NCBI GenBank assembly: GCA_964393275.1
Contig: CAYMTA010000014.1
Span: 18,469-82,468 of the forward strand
Direction of reading: 5' to 3'
DNA length: 64,000 nucleotides
From: SLRI01 sp964393275
GTDB lineage: Bacteria; Pseudomonadota; Alphaproteobacteria; Geminicoccales; Geminicoccaceae
The position numbers were made by a program, and so were the translations under genes. Below are positions 57,547 through 64,000 of this stretch, one piece after another; the stretch's first letter is position 1; the number at the start of each line of letters is the position of its first letter. The notes beneath the pieces are model-generated. The model was not told the DNA's origin and made no database searches. It saw only the letters and a list, made by a program, of their open reading frames with translations.

Positions 57547-58986
57547 GTGAGCCTTGCCGCCACGCTGGGCTCCCGCTTCATGCTGCTGGTCAGTGGCCGG
57601 GTGGTCCTCCTCCTGCTGGCGCTGCTCACGACGGGCATGCTGACCCGCATCCTCGAGCCCACCGGCTTCGGCAATTACCGCACGGCGGTGGCCTATCTGG
57701 CGCTCGTGATCTCGCTCGCCGACCTCGGCCTCGGCAGCCTCTTCGTGCGCGAGATCTCGCGGCCGGGAGCCGATCAGCCCCGGCTCATCGCCAACCTGCT
57801 CGGGCTGCGCCTCGTGGTTTCCGGCGGAGCGCTCGTCCTGGCGACCGCTCTGGCCTTCCTGCTGCCGTTCGAGCTTCAGGACCGTCTCGGCATCGTTGGC
57901 GGCTCGTTCGGCTTTCTCGCCTACTCGCTGCATCTCCTGCTCTTCGGGCTCTTCCAGCAGAAGCTGCGGCAGCAGGGGGTGGTGCTCGCCGAGGTCAGCG
58001 GCGGGCTCGTGCTCGTGGTGCTCATCCTGGGCTTCGCCTGGGCCGGCGCCGAGCCGTTCTGGTTCGTGGTGGCCATGGGGCTGAGCTACGTCGCGACCCT
58101 GGTCATCGCCCTGGTGGCGGCGCAGCGGCTGGTTCGCTTCGGGCTGAGGCTCGAGCCGGCGCTCTGGCTGGATCTCGCGCGGCACGCGGCGCCGCTGGCG
58201 GTCGCGACCTCGATCTCCGTCCTCTACTTCCGCGCCGACACGATCCTCCTGGCGTTCTTCCGTCCGGCTGCCGAGGTCGGGCTCTACGGCGTGCCGGTGA
58301 AGGTGGTCGATGCCGGCATGGGCATGACCATTCTCCTGGTCGGCCTCTTCACCCCGCTCATGGCGAGGACGGCGTTGGTCGACGAGAAGGCCTTCCGCAC
58401 CCATCTGGGCGACGGCCTCCTGACGCTCGCCGTCGGCACGGTCGGCCTCGCGCTCGGCCTCGTGGCGCTGGCCCCCGAGATCGTGATGGTCCTCGCCGGG
58501 GCGGACTATGTCGCCGCAGCGCCGATCCTGCGGCTGCTCGCCGGCGTGTTCGTCCTGCACGGAACGGCCTTGATCCTGCGCGAGGCGGCGACCGCGCTCG
58601 CCATCCAGCACCGGCTGCTGCCCGCCTACTTTGCCGGCCTCGCCGTGGCGCTTCTCGCCTACCTGACCTTGATCCCGCGCTTCGGCGGGGTCGGTGCGGC
58701 GGCGGCGCTGCTGCTGGCCGAGGCCGTCGTGGTGCTGATGGTGGGCATCATCGTGGCCAAGGCAACGGCCGGCGCAGCGCTGGTGCAGGGCCCGCTCGCG
58801 GTTTTCGCCTGCGGCCTCCTGGCGGCGGCGCTGGCGCTCGCGGTCGGGCACTGGGGTGGCAACTGGTTCCTGCGGGGCCTGGTCGCCGGTCTCGGCTATC
58901 TGGCGCTCCTGCTCGCCACCCGGACGCTCCATTTGCCGGCGCTGCTCGCGCTCGGCCGGGACATGCTCGCCCGCAAGAACGCTTGA
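57547..58986 (+). CDS. Wzx-type polysaccharide flippase
   Basis: A 479-residue integral membrane protein with about 14 helices of the MOP/polysaccharide flippase superfamily (LLTTGMLTRILEPTGFGNYRTAVAYLALVISLADLGLGSLFVREISR). It probably moves lipid-linked glycan units across the inner membrane. GTG start 5 nt after the methyltransferase. Confidence 0.9.
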   Translation: MSLAATLGSRFMLLVSGRVVLLLLALLTTGMLTRILEPTGFGNYRTAVAYLALVISLADLGLGSLFVREISRPGADQPRLIANLLGLRLVVSGGALVLATALAFLLPFELQDRLGIVGGSFGFLAYSLHLLLFGLFQQKLRQQGVVLAEVSGGLVLVVLILGFAWAGAEPFWFVVAMGLSYVATLVIALVAAQRLVRFGLRLEPALWLDLARHAAPLAVATSISVLYFRADTILLAFFRPAAEVGLYGVPVKVVDAGMGMTILLVGLFTPLMARTALVDEKAFRTHLGDGLLTLAVGTVGLALGLVALAPEIVMVLAGADYVAAAPILRLLAGVFVLHGTALILREAATALAIQHRLLPAYFAGLAVALLAYLTLIPRFGGVGAAAALLLAEAVVVLMVGIIVAKATAGAALVQGPLAVFACGLLAAALALAVGHWGGNWFLRGLVAGLGYLALLLATRTLHLPALLALGRDMLARKNA

Positions 58987-59049
58987 GCGGACCCGGCCGG
59001 CCGACTAGGAAGGCCGCGGCTCTTGGCGGGTCTCGGTTGGAGGGTTGGG

Positions 59050-59919
59050 ATGAAGCTGCGCGATCTGGCCGGGCACGAGCTCTGGGAGCGTCTCCTGGCG
59101 GATCGGCTGGGCGAGCCTCTGCATCTCAATGTCGCCAGCCTGTTCGTCAAGCTCCTCGGCAGCTTTCGCGCCAAGGTCGCGTTCGATCTGGTCGAGCGGC
59201 GTCGCTATGCCTTTCCCCTGCTGAAGGCGGCCGACTACGCCAAGGCCCAGGGGATCAGGAAGATCCATGTGCTCGAGTTCGGCATCGCCGCCGGTGCCGG
59301 CCTCGTCAACCTCGCCTGGCTGGCCGGGCAGGTGACCGCCGAGACCGGGGTCGAGATCGAGGTCGTGGGCTTCGATGCCGGCACCGGCATGCCGCGGCCG
59401 AGGGACCATCGGGACTACCCCGAGGAGTTCATCGAGGGCGATTTCCCCTTGCCCGACAAGGCAGCGCTCGCCCGCGTGCTGCCCGCGAACGTTCGCGTCG
59501 TCTATGGGCCCGTGGCCGAGACCGTGCGCGACTTCGTTGCCGGAATCGACGCGCCGATCGGCTTCGCCGTTCTCGATCTCGCCTATTATTCCAGCACGGT
59601 CGAGGCCCTGGCGGCGCTCACCGGCCCGCCCGAGCTCTATCTGCCCATGACCCTGGTCTATCTCGGGGCGGTTCGGATCGACAACGCCAATCCGGCGGTC
59701 GGCGAGCTTCTGGCGGTGCGCGAGTTCAATGCAAGCCGGCCGCTGCGCCAGATTCACCCCTTCACCAGCCTGCGCGACAAGCGGGTCTTCCGCCGCGCCG
59801 CGTGGCTCGACCAGATCCACACGCTGCACGTCCTGGATCACCCGCGCCGCAGCGGCAAGGATGCGCCGGTCCGCGAAGCCTGGCTGCTCGAGGATCCGAG
59901 CCGGCGGGCGGCAGGCTAG
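59050..59919 (+). CDS. Unrecognised protein of the polysaccharide operon, methyltransferase-like core
   Basis: A 289-residue soluble protein I cannot assign. VLEFGIAAGAGLVNLAWLAG (about 74-93) resembles SAM motif I but lacks the usual GxGxG spacing; VEVVGFDAGTGMP follows as a possible motif II, and FAVLDLAYYSSTVEAL as a later strand. The C-terminal half contains FTSLRDKRVFRRAAWLDQIH. ATG 59050 follows GAGGGTTGGG. Start and end fit the operon reading direction. A variant glycan-modifying methyltransferase is one guess. Confidence 0.75.
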   Translation: MKLRDLAGHELWERLLADRLGEPLHLNVASLFVKLLGSFRAKVAFDLVERRRYAFPLLKAADYAKAQGIRKIHVLEFGIAAGAGLVNLAWLAGQVTAETGVEIEVVGFDAGTGMPRPRDHRDYPEEFIEGDFPLPDKAALARVLPANVRVVYGPVAETVRDFVAGIDAPIGFAVLDLAYYSSTVEALAALTGPPELYLPMTLVYLGAVRIDNANPAVGELLAVREFNASRPLRQIHPFTSLRDKRVFRRAAWLDQIHTLHVLDHPRRSGKDAPVREAWLLEDPSRRAAG

Positions 59920-60163
59920 CTCGCACCTGGAGACGCAGCAAAATTGTCTCATCGCATCCGGTCGATACTGGAGGGGCCAGCAGAGGTGGAATTCGCGCTT
60001 GGCGAGAGAAAGCGGCAACCTTATCTTGCGCATGGCTGCCCGGGGGCGATTTCTCGGGTCCTGGCGGCAGGATCGCGCGACGGGCATCGGGCGATCGATC
60101 ATGTGCCGCCGAAGGGCTCGGATCGGCGTGTGGATTTTTGTGTCAGCGGGATGAAGAGCAGTG

Positions 60164-61423
60164 ATGGCTGAGCTTGGTGCGACGTGCCGCAGTTGCGGAA
60201 AGGCGCTGGTCGACGAGGTTTTGGACCTCGGGATGTCGCCGCTGTGCGAAAGCTTCCTGCGTGGCGATCAACTGGATCGGGCGGAAGTTTTCTATCCGTT
60301 GAAGGTGCTGGCTTGCGGCGATTGCGGGCTGGTGCAGTTGCGGGAATACGTGAGCCCGGACGAGATCTTCGACGAGTATGCCTATTTCTCCTCGTTCTCG
60401 GAGAGCTGGGTTCGACATGCCGCGGAATACTGCCGGGCGATGCACGGCCGGCTGGGCCTGGGCCCGGGCTCGCTGGTGGTCGAGCTCGGCAGCAATGACG
60501 GCTACCTGCTGCAGCATTTCGGTGAGCTCGGCGTGCCGGTCCTCGGCATCGAGCCCGCGGCCAACGTGGCGGCGGCGGCCGAGGCCAAGGGTGTGCCGAC
60601 GCGGGTCGCCTTCTTCGGTGCGAAGGTCGCGGGCGAGCTCTTGGCCGAGGGGCGTGCCGCCGATCTGATCGTCGGCAACAACGTGCTGGCGCAGGTGCCG
60701 GATCTCAACGACTTCGTCGCCGGCATCGCCCTTCTGCTGAAGCCCTCAGGCACGGCGACGCTGGAGTTCCCGTCGCTCGAGAAGACCATTGCCGGCAACC
60801 AGTTCGACCAAGTCTATCACGAGCATTTCTCCTATTTCTCGCTGGTCGCGGTCGAGGCGCTGGTCGCCCGGCACGGACTCCTCGTCGCCGATGTCGAGGA
60901 GCTGCCGAGCCACGGCGGCTCGCTGCGCGTCCATCTGCGCCATGCGAGCGGTGCGCCCGAGGTCGCCGCCCGGGTCGGAGCCCTGCGCGCCCGGGAGCTG
61001 GCGGCCGGCTGCGCCGATCCGGCACGGCTCGCCGAGTTCGGCGCCGTGGTCGAGGCGACCAAGCGGCGGCTTCTGGCCTTCCTGATCGAGGCCAGGGAGG
61101 CTGGCAAGCGGGTGGTCGGCTACGGGGCGCCGGGCAAGGGCAACACGCTGCTCAACTATTGCGGGATTCGCACCGATTTCCTCGACTACCTGGTCGACCG
61201 CAACCCCTACAAGCACGGTCGCTTCACGCCCGGCACCCACATTCCGATCTTCCCGGTGGAGCGGATCGCCGAGACGCGGCCCGACTACCTCCTGATCCTG
61301 CCCTGGAACCTGCGGCGCGAGATCGTCCGGCAGATGGCGCCCGTCATCGCCCCCTGGGGCGGCCGTCTCGTCGTGCCCATCCCGACCCTCGAGGTGATCG
61401 AGGCCAGGGAGGCAGCCGCATGA
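60164..61423 (+). CDS. Class I SAM methyltransferase, TylCIII-like sugar C-methyltransferase
   Basis: A 419-residue enzyme with N-terminal zinc cysteines (CRSCGK, CGDCG), SAM motif VVELGSNDGYLLQHF, the diagnostic YHEHFSYFSL active-site block, and a C-terminal domain with GKRVVGYGAPGKGNTLLNYCGI. Family members add a methyl at C3 of keto-deoxysugar nucleotides. It is 244 bp from the upstream gene, with no gene in the gap, and its stop overlaps the next start by four bases. Confidence 0.88.
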   Translation: MAELGATCRSCGKALVDEVLDLGMSPLCESFLRGDQLDRAEVFYPLKVLACGDCGLVQLREYVSPDEIFDEYAYFSSFSESWVRHAAEYCRAMHGRLGLGPGSLVVELGSNDGYLLQHFGELGVPVLGIEPAANVAAAAEAKGVPTRVAFFGAKVAGELLAEGRAADLIVGNNVLAQVPDLNDFVAGIALLLKPSGTATLEFPSLEKTIAGNQFDQVYHEHFSYFSLVAVEALVARHGLLVADVEELPSHGGSLRVHLRHASGAPEVAARVGALRARELAAGCADPARLAEFGAVVEATKRRLLAFLIEAREAGKRVVGYGAPGKGNTLLNYCGIRTDFLDYLVDRNPYKHGRFTPGTHIPIFPVERIAETRPDYLLILPWNLRREIVRQMAPVIAPWGGRLVVPIPTLEVIEAREAAA

Positions 61424-62211
61424 AGGTGGTGCTCTTCTGCGGCGGCTTCGGCACGCGGATTCGCGACTACTCGGAGAACGTGCCGAAGCCGATGATCCCA
61501 GTCGGCCAGCAGCCCATCCTCTGGCACGTCATGCAGTACTACGCGCATTACGGGCACCGCGACTTCGTCCTCTGCCTCGGCTACAAGGCCGACGTGGTGA
61601 AGAAGTTCTTCCTCGACTACCGGCCGACGGCGACCCGCGACTTCATCGTCTCCAACCACGGTGAGAGCATCGAGCTGCTCGGCGAGCCGGAGCCGGACTG
61701 GCGGGTGACGCTGATCGACACCGGCTTGTGGCGCAATGTCGGCGCCCGGCTCTGGGCGGTCCGCCAGCATCTCGAGAAGGAGGCGATGTTCGCCGCCAAC
61801 TACAGCGATGGCCTGACCGATGTGAACCTGCCGGAGATGGTCAGGTTCTTCGAGGCCAGCGGCAAGGTCGCCTGCTTCCTCGCGGTCCAGCCCAACTTCA
61901 GCTATCACCTGGTCGATTTCGACGAGAATGGCCGGGTCGAGGCCCTGCGCACCAGCAGCCAGTCGGAAATCTGGATCAATGGCGGCTTTTTCCTGTTCCG
62001 CCCCGAGATCTTCGACTACATGCGCCCCGGCGAGGAGCTCGTCGTCGAGCCTTTCCGCCGGCTGATCGAGGCCGATCAGCTCGTCGCCTACCGCCACCGC
62101 GGCTTTTGGGCCTCCATGGACACGCTGAAGGACAAGCAGATGCTCGAGGACCTCTTCGAGCGCGGCGAGACGCCCTGGCTGCCCTGGCTCCAGCCGGCCA
62201 AGCCGGCGTGA
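61420..62211 (+). CDS. rfbF: Glucose-1-phosphate cytidylyltransferase
   Basis: A 263-residue nucleotidyltransferase: CGGFGTRIRDYSENVPKPMIPVGQQPILWHVMQYYAHYG matches RfbF, with YSDGLTDVNL and GFWASMDTLKDKQMLEDL later in the chain. It makes CDP-glucose, the entry to CDP-dideoxy and branched sugars. CDP-glucose 4,6-dehydratase, the usual next gene, is not in the window. Confidence 0.9.
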   Translation: MKVVLFCGGFGTRIRDYSENVPKPMIPVGQQPILWHVMQYYAHYGHRDFVLCLGYKADVVKKFFLDYRPTATRDFIVSNHGESIELLGEPEPDWRVTLIDTGLWRNVGARLWAVRQHLEKEAMFAANYSDGLTDVNLPEMVRFFEASGKVACFLAVQPNFSYHLVDFDENGRVEALRTSSQSEIWINGGFFLFRPEIFDYMRPGEELVVEPFRRLIEADQLVAYRHRGFWASMDTLKDKQMLEDLFERGETPWLPWLQPAKPA

Positions 62212-62861
62212 TTCCCCTCCATCTCGGTGAGCCCGGCAGGCCCCTGCGCCTGCTTTGCCTGGGCGCCCACGCGGACGACATCGAGATCGGCTGCGGCGGC
62301 TTCGTGCTCGAGCGGATCGCCCGGGAGCGGCCGGTCGCCGTCGACTGGTGCGTGCTGAGCGCCAGCCCGGCCCGGGCGGTCGAGGCGCGTGCCAGCGCGG
62401 CCGCCTTTCTCGCCGGCGCCGACCGGGCCGAGATCACCGTCGCCGGCTTCCGCGACGGCTATTTTCCGGCCGAGCGGGTCGCCATCAAGGACTGGTTCGA
62501 GACGCTCAAGGAGCGCCCGCGGCCCGACCTCGTCCTCACCCATACCCGAAACGACCGTCACCAGGATCACCAGCTCGTCTGGCAGCTCACCTGGAACACC
62601 TTTCGCGACCATCTCGTCCTCGAATACGAGATTCCCAAATATGAAGGCGATCTCACCACGCCCAACCTCTACGTGCCGCTGAGCGCGGAGGTCATCGAGC
62701 GCAAGATCGATCTGCTGCTGGAGCATTTCCCCTCGCAGCGCAGCAAGCCGTGGTTCGACAACGACACGTTTCGCGGGCTGGCCCGCCTGCGCGGTCTGGA
62801 ATCCGGCTCGCCGACCCGCTTCGCCGAGGCCTTCCACGCCAGCAAGGTCGTTCTCCAGTGA
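62208..62861 (+). CDS. PIG-L family deacetylase
   Basis: A 217-residue LmbE-like zinc hydrolase with the AHADDIEIGCGG and HQDH metal motifs. It probably removes an N-acetyl group from a sugar or sugar nucleotide. GTG start overlaps the cytidylyltransferase stop by four bases; its own stop overlaps the next GTG likewise. Confidence 0.88.
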   Translation: MIPLHLGEPGRPLRLLCLGAHADDIEIGCGGFVLERIARERPVAVDWCVLSASPARAVEARASAAAFLAGADRAEITVAGFRDGYFPAERVAIKDWFETLKERPRPDLVLTHTRNDRHQDHQLVWQLTWNTFRDHLVLEYEIPKYEGDLTTPNLYVPLSAEVIERKIDLLLEHFPSQRSKPWFDNDTFRGLARLRGLESGSPTRFAEAFHASKVVLQ

Positions 62862-63838
62862 GCGGCGAGCCGGCAGCCGATGATCGACCGCCGACCGTCA
62901 GCATCGGTGTGCCGATCTACAACGGCGAGGACTTCCTCGGGGATGCGATCGATTCGGTGCTCGCCCAGACCTTCGGCGACTTCGAGCTGATCCTCTGCGA
63001 CAACGCCTCGACCGACCGCACGGCCGCGATCTGCGCGGCCTACGTGGCGCGCGATCCCCGCATTCGCTACTATCGCAATCCGCGCAATCTGGGTGCCGCG
63101 GCAAACTACAACCGCGCCTTTTCGCTGGCCCGCGGCCGCTACTTCAAATGGCTCGCCCATGACGATCGGCTGGAGCCGACGTTTCTGGAGCGCACGGTGG
63201 CGGTCATGGAGGCGCGGCCCGAGGTCCTCCTCTGTGGCAGCCAGGTCCGGGTCATCGACGCGGACGGCGCGCCGATCGGCGTCTACCGCAGCATCCTCGG
63301 CGAGGCGGACTTGGTCTCCCCGGCAGAGCGTTTCGCGGTCTACGTGCTGCGGCCGCATACCGGCGTCGACATCTTCTCGCTGATGCGGCGTTCCGCCATG
63401 GAGGGCTCGCTCCTGCATGCGCATTTCCACGGCGCCGATCGCGCCCTCTTGGCGCAGCTCGCCTTGCGCGGCGCGATGGTCCAAGTCCCTCAGACACTGA
63501 ACGAGATTCGCGAGCACGATCAGCGCTACACGAGGCGGGCGAGGTCGGCGCGGCTGCGGCTGGACTGGCACGGCTCCGCCCCGGGCGGCCTCGCGGCCAT
63601 TCCCATCCTGCAGCTCTACAAGTCCTATCGAACGGTGGTGGCCGAGGCGGCGCTCGCGACCGGCCAACGCTGGCAGTGCCGGGCAGCGCTCGTCCGCTGG
63701 TGGTTCGTCAACTGGAACAGCGTGCGGGTCGCCGTCGATATCGCAGCACTCGCCGTTCCCGGCATCGTCGGCTTCGCCGAAAGCGTCAAGGAACGTCTCA
63801 TCGGCGCCTCGGTCGGCCATTTCAAGCCGCCACGCTGA
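62858..63838 (+). CDS. Glycosyltransferase family 2
   Basis: A 326-residue GT-A fold enzyme: VSIGVPIYNGEDFLGDAIDSVLAQTF, CDNASTDRTAAIC, NLGAAANYNRAF and the metal-binding LAHDDRLEP. The C-terminal region is helical without clear membrane segments. It adds a sugar in assembly of the surface glycan. Last complete gene of the operon in this window. Confidence 0.9.
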   Translation: MSGEPAADDRPPTVSIGVPIYNGEDFLGDAIDSVLAQTFGDFELILCDNASTDRTAAICAAYVARDPRIRYYRNPRNLGAAANYNRAFSLARGRYFKWLAHDDRLEPTFLERTVAVMEARPEVLLCGSQVRVIDADGAPIGVYRSILGEADLVSPAERFAVYVLRPHTGVDIFSLMRRSAMEGSLLHAHFHGADRALLAQLALRGAMVQVPQTLNEIREHDQRYTRRARSARLRLDWHGSAPGGLAAIPILQLYKSYRTVVAEAALATGQRWQCRAALVRWWFVNWNSVRVAVDIAALAVPGIVGFAESVKERLIGASVGHFKPPR

Positions 63839-64000
63839 GAGCCTGCCCGCAAGCCGATGAAACACCACGAAAACTTCTCGGACAGGCTTTGAGGACCTGC
63901 GCTGGCCGCGAAATCCCATCCTGGAAGCCGAGGGTTGCGAGATGAAGAGCGCTCCCGTCTGGATCAGATCAAGGTCGTATCTGGCGACGTCGCGCAGCCG
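63839..64000. other. Window end, no gene seen
   Basis: 162 bp with no supported coding sequence; a minor AT rise near 63855-63875. A gene may begin beyond the window. Confidence 0.5.

Noticed and set aside
59920..60163. Small gene between the unassigned protein and the second methyltransferase
   Set aside because: Short frames here have no ribosome site or family resemblance; treated as a plain gap.

Overview
The window is a very GC-rich chromosomal stretch from an alphaproteobacterium, most likely Rhodospirillales/Geminicoccales-like. This rests on gene order: tpiA-secG-pyrG-kdsA-eno-ftsB-pdhA-pdhB-pdhC-lpdA-lipA-coq10-cinA-ispDF followed by ntrB-ntrC-ntrY-ntrX-trkA-dat-hfq-hflX, then yajC-secD-secF and minCDE, all typical of that class. 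No rRNA, tRNA, CRISPR array or complete insertion sequence was seen.

Layout. 1-5.1 kb: a carbohydrate-acid corner with an apionate-lactonase-like gene (cut by the window start) behind a GntR regulator, a baeRF/Balon-like ribosome-hibernation candidate, and an alpha-hydroxy-acid oxidase overlapping an RraA-like aldolase gene. 5.1-10.5 kb: an accessory, rearranged segment. It starts with an intergenic block of five 21-bp direct repeats followed by five palindromes spaced 31-32 bp. Then come a GFA-fold protein, a glycine-zipper lipoprotein, an OsmC protein, a decayed partial copy of the GFA gene, and a PQQ alcohol dehydrogenase/cytochrome c pair with an Asp-x-Asp lanthanide-type signature. Two displaced copies of the 3' end of trpE punctuate this segment, so the OsmC block and the PQQ block each lie between direct repeats of the trpE terminus. 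10.5-28.8 kb: core metabolism and cell biology (trpE, PpiD, central glycolysis/CTP/KDO genes, pyruvate dehydrogenase, lipoate, ubiquinone, isoprenoid), with a PIN toxin/antitoxin pair inserted on the opposite strand inside the PDH operon. 29-39.4 kb: nitrogen two-component systems ntrBC and ntrYX, trkA, a D-amino acid aminotransferase, hfq and hflX. 39.5-51.2 kb: CBS protein, yajC-secDF, two homologues of complex I assembly factors separated by traT and sodB, an orphan ABC ATPase, a nucleoside 2-deoxyribosyltransferase, minCDE, trmFO and a cupin. 51.2-55 kb: tandem UspA protein, SulP transporter, MFS transporter. 55.3-63.8 kb: a surface-polysaccharide operon (SDR epimerase, two C-methyltransferase-type enzymes, flippase, an unrecognised protein, glucose-1-phosphate cytidylyltransferase, PIG-L deacetylase, GT2) that suggests a CDP-linked, C-methylated sugar.

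The most unusual structure is non-coding. The repeat block upstream of the GFA gene has periods of 21 and about 31.5 bp (two and three helical turns). There is also the duplicated trpE terminus, and three separate short-repeat pairs that share an exact 37-bp pitch (7.95, 44.2 and 51.2 kb). None of these could be assigned to a named family from sequence alone.
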